Source: Lachnospiraceae bacterium
GTDB lineage: Bacteria; Bacillota; Clostridia; Lachnospirales; Lachnospiraceae
Assembly: GCA_022768745.1 (NCBI GenBank)
Contig: JALELK010000107.1
Coordinates: 26,326 to 90,325, forward strand
Direction of reading: 5' to 3'
DNA: 64,000 nt
Positions 47,484 through 55,518 of this stretch are shown piece after piece. How positions within the stretch are numbered: the first letter of the stretch is position 1; each line of letters starts with the position of its first letter. The notes below the pieces were generated by a model, which saw only the letters and a program-made list of their open reading frames with translations, did not search any database and had not been told where the DNA came from. The translations under genes were made by a program, and so were the position numbers.

Positions 47484-48539
47484 ATGGAACGTAAGATGAC
47501 AAAAGAAATTCATATTGGGGACAAAGTGATTGGTGCCAATCATCCGATTTTGATTCAGTCAATGACAAATACCAAAACAGAGGATGTGGATGCCACAGTT
47601 GCCCAGATTAAGAAACTTGAAAAGGCAGGATGTGATATTATTCGCTGTGCAGTGCCTACAATGGAGGCGGCGAAAGCGCTGGGAGAGATAAAGAAACAGG
47701 TTAGTATTCCGGTGGTGGCGGACATACATTTTGATTACCGTCTTGCCTTGGCAGCAATTGAAAATGGTGCAGATAAGATTCGTATCAATCCCGGTAATAT
47801 TGGCTCTACTGACCGAATTAAAGCGGTGGTAGATGCGGCAAAAGAAAAGAATATTCCCATTCGTGTGGGAGTCAACAGTGGTTCTTTGGAAAAGGAACTG
47901 GTGGAAAAGTACCATGGTGTGACCGCAGAGGGCATTGTGGAGAGTGCTCTGGATAAAATTAAGATTATTGAGGATTTGGGATATGACAATTTGGTTGTCA
48001 GCATCAAGTCTTCCGACGTTATGATGTGTGTAAAGGCCCATGAGTTGATTTCAAAGAAAATGGATTATCCAATCCATGTGGGAATTACAGAATCAGGAAC
48101 GCTGATTAGCGGAAACATTAAATCGGCTATGGGCTTGGGAATGATTTTAAGCCAGGGAATCGGAGACACCATTCGTGTCTCTCTGACCGGCGATCCTGTG
48201 GAGGAAATAAAATCTGCAAAGATTATTTTACGTACCTTGAGACTTCGGGACAGCGGTGTGGAAGTGGTATCCTGCCCAACCTGCGGTCGTACAAAAATCG
48301 ATTTGATTTCCCTGGCCAATCAGGTGGAAAATATTGTCTCTGAATATCCACTGAACATTAAGGTGGCTGTTATGGGCTGTGTAGTTAACGGACCGGGAGA
48401 GGCCAAGGAGGCAGATTTGGGAATCGCCGGAGGAATCGGCGAAGGCCTGGTCATCAAACATGGTGAAGTTATAAAAAAGGTTCCGGAGAGTGAACTTTTA
48501 GATGCATTGAGATACGAGTTGGATCATTGGAGTGAGTAG
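47484..48539 (+). CDS. ispG: 4-hydroxy-3-methylbut-2-enyl diphosphate synthase (flavodoxin)
   Basis: IQSMTNTKTEDVDATVAQI; SCPTCGRTKIDL; GCVVNGPGEAKEADLGIAGG; ATG 47484 with AGGAGG. Confidence 0.98.
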   Translation: MERKMTKEIHIGDKVIGANHPILIQSMTNTKTEDVDATVAQIKKLEKAGCDIIRCAVPTMEAAKALGEIKKQVSIPVVADIHFDYRLALAAIENGADKIRINPGNIGSTDRIKAVVDAAKEKNIPIRVGVNSGSLEKELVEKYHGVTAEGIVESALDKIKIIEDLGYDNLVVSIKSSDVMMCVKAHELISKKMDYPIHVGITESGTLISGNIKSAMGLGMILSQGIGDTIRVSLTGDPVEEIKSAKIILRTLRLRDSGVEVVSCPTCGRTKIDLISLANQVENIVSEYPLNIKVAVMGCVVNGPGEAKEADLGIAGGIGEGLVIKHGEVIKKVPESELLDALRYELDHWSE

Positions 48540-48541
48540 TT

Positions 48542-51500
48542 TTGGAACGCAGTTTTGAGGAGTTGTTTTCAAATTTAAAACTGGATAGAGATTTAACCAA
48601 CGCATTGGAGGGGGCTACTGTTTCTAGAGTCAGTACAAATCATAGCCGAACCGGTATGAGAATTTATCTGGAAATCAAGACTTTGGTGCCGAAGCGTCGT
48701 ATTTGGAAATTGGAAGATGAGATAAAGCGTCAATGTTTTCCAAAAGAGGAATTAAGGATTCATATCATTGAATCCTTTTCTTTATCATCTTTGTATACTC
48801 CTGAAAAATTATACGAGGCATATCGGGACAGTATTTTGGAAGAGATTGATGCGTACAGTTCCCTGTTGCTTGGTGTATATAAAAAGGCGGATTTTGATTT
48901 TTCAAAAGAAGGTTATTTAAATGTGGTTTTGGAGGATACGGTAGTAGCCAGGGAATACGAACAGGTGTTGCACGATATTCTACATAAAATTTTTTGGGAC
49001 CGTTGTCATCAGAAGGTAATGATAGATTTTTCCTATAAGGAGCCAAAGGAGAGCAAGTATCGTGCAAACTCCCAGCTTCAAATCGAGGACAGGATTGCTG
49101 AAATTACCAGACAAAACATTATGATGCACAATCAAAAGGCTCTGTTAAATCAGGATACTGAGGAGAAGGAGACAAAAGAGTTTAAGGGACAAAAGTCAGC
49201 TTCCGGCAAGGTAGAAAATGCCACAAGTACAGGAGAGAAGCACCGCCAGTTCCAATTAAAGCGTTCCTCCAGACCGGATGTGATTTACGGACGGGATTTT
49301 GAGGATGAGACAATGGATATCAAGGATATCCAGGGAGAAATCGGTGAAGTTTGCATTCGTGGAAAAGTCCTTAATGTAGAACCTAGGGATATCCGCAATG
49401 ACAGAACGATTTTTATCTTTACCCTTACGGATTTTACAGATACCATTGTGACAAAACTTTTTATTGCAACGGAGCAGACGGCAGAACTGGAAAAAAGTAT
49501 TTATAAGGGAGCCTTTATCAAGTTAAAAGGTTCTCCGATGATAGATAAGTTTGACCATGACCTTACTATGGGGTCTGTTTACGGTATTATGCAGATTCCT
49601 GACTTCACGGTTACCAGACAGGATCATGCACCGGAGAAACGTGTGGAGTTGCACTGCCATACCAAGATGAGTGATATGGACGGGGTGTCTGATGTCAAGG
49701 ACATTATCAAAAGAGCGGCAGCCTGGGGACACCAGGCTATTGCCATTACAGATCATGGAGCAGTACAGGCTTTTCCGGATGCGGACCATGCGGTGAGTGA
49801 CTTGCCGAAGGACTCTGACTTTAAGGTGATATATGGTTGTGAAATTTATCTGGTGGATGATACAAAGGGAATTGTAACAGATTCAAAGAATCAGTCCATC
49901 GATGAGCCTTATGTGGTTTTTGACTTGGAGACCACAGGTTTTTATGCCGGAAAAAATAAAATTATTGAGATAGGCGCTGTAAGAATTGAAAACGGAGAAA
50001 TTGTGTCCCGGTTTTCTGAGTTTGTAAATCCGAGAGAGCCCATACCATTCCATATTACGGAGTTGACAAGTATCAGAGACGAAGATGTAATTGGAGCAGA
50101 GACCATTGAAACCATTCTTCCGAAATTTTTGGAATTTTGTCAGGGGGCAGTTTTGGTGGCACATAATGCGGATTTTGATATGAGTTTTATTCATGCCAAT
50201 TGCCTTGCTTTGGGATATCCCTGTGATTATACCTATGTGGATACAGTGGCATTGTCCAGATTTTTGTTACCTTCTTTAAGTAAATTTAAACTGGATAATG
50301 TGGCCAAAGCAGTAGGAGTATCTCTGGAACATCATCACCGGGCAGTGGACGATGCAGAGTGTACGGCAAACATCTATGTGAAATTTATTGAGATGCTGAG
50401 AGAACGAGGTTTACTGACCTTAGATCAGGTAAATGAAAATGGAATGGTTTCGGATGATGCTATTCGGAAAATGCCTTCCTATCACTGTATTGTACTGGCG
50501 AAGAATGACATCGGGCGAATCAATTTATACCGGTTGGTTTCCCAGTCCCATTTAAAATATTTCTATCGACGCCCGAAGGTGCCGAAGAGTCTTTTGACAA
50601 AATACAGAGAGGGATTGATTATCGGTTCCGCCTGTGAGGCCGGAGAATTATACCGAGCCATTTTAAACGATAGGCCGGAGGAGGAAATTGTCAGAATCGC
50701 CCAGTATTATGATTATTTGGAAATTCAACCGCTGGGGAACAATGGATTTATGCTTCGGAAAGAAGACAGCGGAGTCAAGTCCATTGAAGATTTACAAAAC
50801 ATAAATAAAAGAATTGTCTCTCTGGGAAAGGAATTGAAAAAGCCGGTGGTTGCCACCTGCGACGTTCATTTCTTAGATCCCCAGGATGAAATTTACAGAA
50901 GGATTATAATGGCGGGAAAAGGATTTTCTGACGCAGACGATCAGGCACCTTTGTATCTTCGTACCACAGAGGAGATGCTGGAGGAGTTTTCTTATCTGGG
51001 AAGTGATGTTGCGGAGGAAGTGGTGATTACCAATACCAATCGTATTGCGGATATGTGTGAGCCTATTTCTCCGGTTCGTCCGGACAAATGTCCGCCGGTG
51101 ATTGAAAATTCCGATGGCATGTTGAGAAAAATTTGTTATGACAAAGCTCATGCGGTATATGGGGAGAAATTGCCTTCTGTTGTAGAGGAAAGGTTGGAAA
51201 GAGAATTAAAATCCATTATTGGCAATGGATATGCGGTTATGTATATTATTGCCCAAAAACTTGTTTGGAAGTCCAATGAGGATGGCTATCTGGTTGGATC
51301 CAGAGGGTCTGTAGGTTCTTCTTTTGCGGCCACAATGGCGGGTATTACAGAGGTAAATCCCCTTAGTCCCCATTATATTTGTGAGTACTGTCATTTCGTG
51401 GATTTTGATTCAGAGGAGGTTTTGGCATACTCTGGTCGTGCAGGATGTGATATGCCGGATCGGAAATGTCCGGTGTGCGGGAAGGATTTAAAGAAGGATG

Positions 51501-53002
51501 GATTTGACATTCCTTTTGAAACCTTTTTGGGATTCAAAGGAAACAAAGAGCCGGATATTGACTTGAATTTCTCGGGAGATTATCAGAGTAAAGCTCATAA
51601 ATATACGGAGGTTATCTTCGGTGAAGGCCAGACGTTTAAAGCCGGAACCATTGGTACCCTGGCGGACAAAACCGCTTTTGGTTATATCAAAAATTATTAT
51701 GAGGAGAGAGGCGTTCATAAAAGGAACTGTGAAATTGACAGAATTGTGCAGGGCTGTGTAGGGGTTCGCAGAACCACAGGTCAGCACCCCGGTGGAATTA
51801 TCGTTTTGCCTATGGGGGAAGACATTGATTCCTTTACACCGGTTCAGCATCCGGCAAATGATATGACATCAGATATCATTACCACACATTTTGATTACCA
51901 TTCCATTGATGCCAACCTGTTGAAACTGGATATATTGGGACATGATGATCCTACCATGATTCGAATGCTGGAGGATTTGACCGGTTTGAATGCCCAGGAA
52001 ATACCACTGGACGATGCTACGGTAATGTCTCTGTTTAAGGGGACACAAGCCCTTGGTGTGACGCCGGAGGAGTTAAACGGCACCATTATGGGAACCTTGG
52101 GAATACCTGAATTCGGAACTGACTTTGCCATGGGAATGCTTCGGGATGCCAAGCCTCAGGAATTTACGGATTTGATTCGTATTTCCGGGTTGTCCCATGG
52201 AACTGACGTATGGCTGGGAAATGCCCAGACGTTAATCGAAGAGGGAATTGCTACAATTTCTACCTGTATCTGTACCCGAGATGACATTATGACTTATTTA
52301 ATACATATGGGGTTGGATAGTGCGGAAGCCTTTGATATTATGGAAAAAACCAGAAAAGGTGTAATCGCAAAGGGAAAATGCAAAGAGTGGCCACAGTGGA
52401 AGCAGGATATGTTAGACCACGGTGTGCCGGAGTGGTATACGGAGTCCTGTGAAAAGATTAAATATATGTTCCCGAAAGCTCATGCGGCAGCCTATGTTAT
52501 GATGGCATGGAGAATTGCCTATTGCAAAGTGTTTTACCCCCTTGCATACTATGCTGCGTTTTTCAGTATTCGTGCCACGGCCTTCAGTTATGAACTGATG
52601 TGTCAGGGCAAGGATAAATTGGAATTTTATATGTCCGAATACAAAAAACAGGAAAAGCTCTCCCAGAAGGAAGAAGCTACAATGAAGGATATGCGAATTG
52701 TTCAGGAAATGTATGCCAGAGGATTTGAGTTTTTACCAATGGATTTGTATCAATCAGATGCCAGATATTTTCAAATTGTTGATGGCAAATTGTTGCCTCC
52801 GTTTAATTCCATTGACGGAATGGGTGACAAGGCGGCAGAGTCTTTAGCCATTGCAGCTGCACAGGGTAAATTCTTATCGAAAGATGATTTGAGGGAAAGA
52901 GCAAAAATCAGTAAATCCACAGTGGAACTGATGTCTGATTTGGGAATTATTTCGGATTTGCCTGAGTCGAATCAGTTGTCATTTTTTGATTTTACAATGT
53001 AG
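48542..53002 (+). CDS. polC: DNA polymerase III alpha subunit, PolC type
   Basis: PHP domain VELHCHTKMSDMDGVSDV, epsilon-like exonuclease VVFDLETTGF, polymerase GSRGSVGSSFAATM, EPDIDLNFSGDYQ; 1486 aa; TTG start. Confidence 0.98.
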   Translation: MERSFEELFSNLKLDRDLTNALEGATVSRVSTNHSRTGMRIYLEIKTLVPKRRIWKLEDEIKRQCFPKEELRIHIIESFSLSSLYTPEKLYEAYRDSILEEIDAYSSLLLGVYKKADFDFSKEGYLNVVLEDTVVAREYEQVLHDILHKIFWDRCHQKVMIDFSYKEPKESKYRANSQLQIEDRIAEITRQNIMMHNQKALLNQDTEEKETKEFKGQKSASGKVENATSTGEKHRQFQLKRSSRPDVIYGRDFEDETMDIKDIQGEIGEVCIRGKVLNVEPRDIRNDRTIFIFTLTDFTDTIVTKLFIATEQTAELEKSIYKGAFIKLKGSPMIDKFDHDLTMGSVYGIMQIPDFTVTRQDHAPEKRVELHCHTKMSDMDGVSDVKDIIKRAAAWGHQAIAITDHGAVQAFPDADHAVSDLPKDSDFKVIYGCEIYLVDDTKGIVTDSKNQSIDEPYVVFDLETTGFYAGKNKIIEIGAVRIENGEIVSRFSEFVNPREPIPFHITELTSIRDEDVIGAETIETILPKFLEFCQGAVLVAHNADFDMSFIHANCLALGYPCDYTYVDTVALSRFLLPSLSKFKLDNVAKAVGVSLEHHHRAVDDAECTANIYVKFIEMLRERGLLTLDQVNENGMVSDDAIRKMPSYHCIVLAKNDIGRINLYRLVSQSHLKYFYRRPKVPKSLLTKYREGLIIGSACEAGELYRAILNDRPEEEIVRIAQYYDYLEIQPLGNNGFMLRKEDSGVKSIEDLQNINKRIVSLGKELKKPVVATCDVHFLDPQDEIYRRIIMAGKGFSDADDQAPLYLRTTEEMLEEFSYLGSDVAEEVVITNTNRIADMCEPISPVRPDKCPPVIENSDGMLRKICYDKAHAVYGEKLPSVVEERLERELKSIIGNGYAVMYIIAQKLVWKSNEDGYLVGSRGSVGSSFAATMAGITEVNPLSPHYICEYCHFVDFDSEEVLAYSGRAGCDMPDRKCPVCGKDLKKDGFDIPFETFLGFKGNKEPDIDLNFSGDYQSKAHKYTEVIFGEGQTFKAGTIGTLADKTAFGYIKNYYEERGVHKRNCEIDRIVQGCVGVRRTTGQHPGGIIVLPMGEDIDSFTPVQHPANDMTSDIITTHFDYHSIDANLLKLDILGHDDPTMIRMLEDLTGLNAQEIPLDDATVMSLFKGTQALGVTPEELNGTIMGTLGIPEFGTDFAMGMLRDAKPQEFTDLIRISGLSHGTDVWLGNAQTLIEEGIATISTCICTRDDIMTYLIHMGLDSAEAFDIMEKTRKGVIAKGKCKEWPQWKQDMLDHGVPEWYTESCEKIKYMFPKAHAAAYVMMAWRIAYCKVFYPLAYYAAFFSIRATAFSYELMCQGKDKLEFYMSEYKKQEKLSQKEEATMKDMRIVQEMYARGFEFLPMDLYQSDARYFQIVDGKLLPPFNSIDGMGDKAAESLAIAAAQGKFLSKDDLRERAKISKSTVELMSDLGIISDLPESNQLSFFDFTM

Positions 53003-53016
53003 AAAACGAGGTTGAG

Positions 53017-54165
53017 ATGAAAGATTTATTAGAAATTCGCCAGGAGATTGATGGAGTCGACAAACAGATTGTCTCTTTATACAAAGAGAGAATGCAGTTG
53101 GCAGAACAGGTGGCGGAATACAAAATTGCAAATCACAAAAATGTGTTTGACAAAGAGAGAGAGCGACAAAAATTGCAGGCTTTGTCTGCTATGATGGAGG
53201 ATGATTTTTCAAAACAGGGCATTGTGGAACTGTTTGAGCAGATTATGTCTACCAGCAGAAAAAAACAGTATCAGTTAATGGCGGAAAAGGGATTGCTGGA
53301 AGAACTTCATTATCAGGGATGCGACAGTTTTGATTTTTCCAATAAGAAGATTGTATTTCAAGGTGTGGAAGGCGCCTATTCTGAGAAGGCTATGCATGCT
53401 TTTTTTGGACAGCAGGTCAAAGGAAGAGCGGTGGAAACCTGGAGAGACGCCATGGAAGCCATTTTAAACGGAGAGGCAGACTATGGGGTTTTGCCTATTG
53501 AAAATTCTTCGGCAGGGATTGTAGGAGAAAATTACGACCTTTTGATTGAGTATGATGTGTCCATTGTGGGAGAGCAGGTGATTAAAATAGAACACGCTCT
53601 TTTAGGTTTGCCGGAGGCGTCTATTGAGGATATTAAAACCGTTTATTCCCATCCCCAGGCGCTTATGCAGTGTTCTCGTTTTTTGGAGCAGGAACATCCG
53701 GAGTTTGAAAGTAAGGCTTTGAAAAACACTGCGATGTCTGCCCAGAAAATTAAAAGGGATCAGGATGTCAGCCAGGGAGCAATTGCAGATATTTCCAATG
53801 CAGATATTTACGGACTAAAGGTTTTACAGGAAAAGATACAAAATAACGTAGAAAATGAAACCCGGTTTATCATTGTTTCCAAGGGACATGAGTACTTAAA
53901 GAATGCGGATAAGGTAAGTCTGAGTTTTGAACTGCCGGATGAATCCGGTTCTCTTTACCATATTCTTTCCCATTTTATTTTCAATGGAATCAATATGACC
54001 AAAATCCAGTCCAGACCAAAGAGAGGCGGAAACTGGGAGTACCAATTTTTCATTGACTTTGAGGGAAATTTGGCAAATGAAGATGTTCTCAGCGCTTTGA
54101 GAGGATTAAAAGAGGAGACGGTATCTTTTAAAATTTTAGGTAATTATAAAGAATGTGAATCATAG
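53017..54165 (+). CDS. pheA: Bifunctional chorismate mutase / prephenate dehydratase
   Basis: N-terminal chorismate mutase, FQGVEGAYSEKAMHAFF, LPIENSSAGIVGENYDLL, ACT domain SRPKRGGNWEYQFFIDFEG. Confidence 0.95.
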   Translation: MKDLLEIRQEIDGVDKQIVSLYKERMQLAEQVAEYKIANHKNVFDKERERQKLQALSAMMEDDFSKQGIVELFEQIMSTSRKKQYQLMAEKGLLEELHYQGCDSFDFSNKKIVFQGVEGAYSEKAMHAFFGQQVKGRAVETWRDAMEAILNGEADYGVLPIENSSAGIVGENYDLLIEYDVSIVGEQVIKIEHALLGLPEASIEDIKTVYSHPQALMQCSRFLEQEHPEFESKALKNTAMSAQKIKRDQDVSQGAIADISNADIYGLKVLQEKIQNNVENETRFIIVSKGHEYLKNADKVSLSFELPDESGSLYHILSHFIFNGINMTKIQSRPKRGGNWEYQFFIDFEGNLANEDVLSALRGLKEETVSFKILGNYKECES

Positions 54166-54193
54166 GGGATGAATCTGATGGAGGAATCAACAA

Positions 54194-55015
54194 ATGGGAA
54201 CAAAGATATTATTCACGGATTTTGACGATACTTTACTGGATTCGGACAAAACCGTTTCCAAAGAAAATATGGAAGAAATTCATACTATGTTGGCACAGGG
54301 GCATTATGTTGCCTATACTACAGGCAGACCCTTGCAGGGGGCAAAGACTTTAGTGGAAAGGTTGGGGTTGCCTAAGAGACATTGTTTCCTTTTGTGCTTT
54401 CAGGGGAGTGTTGTTTATGATTTGGAGCAGGACGAGATTCTGATTGAAAATCCTATGGAACAGGATAAAATGTTGGATTTAGTCCGCTTGCTTCGGGAAA
54501 AAAAGATATATACGGAAGCTTTTGGTAAAAAATGTTTCTACTGTTTTGAATTTACAGAGACCACCAGAAGGTACAATCGCCTTACCAGTGAAACATATCA
54601 GGTGATTGATGGCATTGAAGAGATTGAGAAAGAACCTATTTATAAGGTGATGGCCATTGATTTTCATAATAAGCAACCGCTTTTGGAACTGCAGAAATCT
54701 ATGGAAGAGCAAAATCCTTATGGATTTGAGAGCTTTTTTTCCAGCGAATGGTTTTATGAATTTTGTGGTAAGAATCAGAATAAGGGAACCGGACTGGAAA
54801 CCTTGGCCGCAAAGCTGGGGATTCCTATAGCGGACACCGTGGCAGTGGGAGATGAGGAGAATGATTTGTCCATGATTCAGGCTGCCGGTGTGGGGTGCGC
54901 AGTGCAAAATGCCAGAGAATCGGTCAAAAAGGTGGCGGATTATGTGACGAAAGCGGAGCATAATCACGGAGCGGTAGCGGAAGTGATTCGCCATTTTATT
55001 TTAGGGGATTCTTGA
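54194..55015 (+). CDS. HAD-superfamily (Cof-type) phosphatase
   Basis: LFTDFDDTLLDSDKTVS; VAVGDEENDLSMIQAAGVGCAVQNA. Confidence 0.92.
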   Translation: MGTKILFTDFDDTLLDSDKTVSKENMEEIHTMLAQGHYVAYTTGRPLQGAKTLVERLGLPKRHCFLLCFQGSVVYDLEQDEILIENPMEQDKMLDLVRLLREKKIYTEAFGKKCFYCFEFTETTRRYNRLTSETYQVIDGIEEIEKEPIYKVMAIDFHNKQPLLELQKSMEEQNPYGFESFFSSEWFYEFCGKNQNKGTGLETLAAKLGIPIADTVAVGDEENDLSMIQAAGVGCAVQNARESVKKVADYVTKAEHNHGAVAEVIRHFILGDS

Positions 55016-55065
55016 GAAAAATTGTGCTTGAATTTCATGACACACACAATATATAGTTGTTTTGA

Positions 55066-55094
55066 TTGACTTTGGGGTGTGGATATGGTATATT
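55066..55094 (+). promoter_or_regulatory. Strong sigma-A-type promoter (TTGACT-17-TATATT) of candidate ncRNA
   Basis: -35 55066-55071, spacer 17, -10 55089-55094. Confidence 0.75.
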
Positions 55095-55100
55095 ATACGA

Positions 55101-55458
55101 AAGTATTGGAGAGAATACTTGGAAACCACATAAAATATGCACCGAGGAGGGGATCAAAGCTATCGTATTTGATGAGTATTTTAAGGTATCGGCTGTGGCC
55201 GAGTATGCTGGTTCCGAAGATTCTGGCCAAGGAAACCTGTTCTGGTATTCCAGACGAAAGAATCGTTCTAGTGAATTCAGCAACATATTCAGAACCGCCT
55301 GTGATGAATTAAAACAAGAATCAGGCGATACACACCAAACCAAGGGTTATGTCCCTACAATGGGTGCTGGCTTTTCTGCGATGGCACTCATAAGATAGTC
55401 CTAAGACTAGAGTAAATGCCCGGCAGATGAAGGTATCATCTGCCGGGCATTTTTTGCA
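55101..55458 (+). ncRNA. Candidate structured non-coding RNA of unassigned family (~358 nt)
   Basis: Own promoter, several local hairpins (AAGTATT/AATACTT, TCGGC/GCCGA, TCTGG/CCAGA, CGCCTG/CAGGCG, GGGTGCT/GGCACTC, TAGTC/GACTA), intrinsic terminator; overlapping ORFs lack recognisable protein motifs. Confidence 0.75.
55414..55458 (+). terminator. Intrinsic terminator with 17-bp perfect stem
   Basis: AAATGCCCGGCAGATGA-AGGTA-TCATCTGCCGGGCATTT TTTT. Confidence 0.92.
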
Positions 55459-55518
55459 AAAAATTAGAAGTATGGTAAATATTCCAAATGTATATTTGGG
55501 GGAGTAGAGGAAAATCAA

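Noticed and set aside
55066-55398. 110-aa + strand ORF (and overlapping 77-aa ORF 55079-55312) as protein-coding genes
   Set aside because: Their starts lie within the -35/-10 region of a strong promoter, no convincing RBS precedes them, the peptides match no family I know, and the underlying DNA is hairpin-rich with a terminator; better explained as ncRNA. Not formally excluded.
55101-55458. RNase P RNA, tmRNA, SRP RNA or T-box identity for the ncRNA candidate
   Set aside because: Hallmark sequences (GAAAGTCC/ACAGAA; tmRNA tRNA-like ends; GGAAGGAAGC-type SRP loop; GGGTGGNACCGCG) were not found by eye; requires cmscan to settle.
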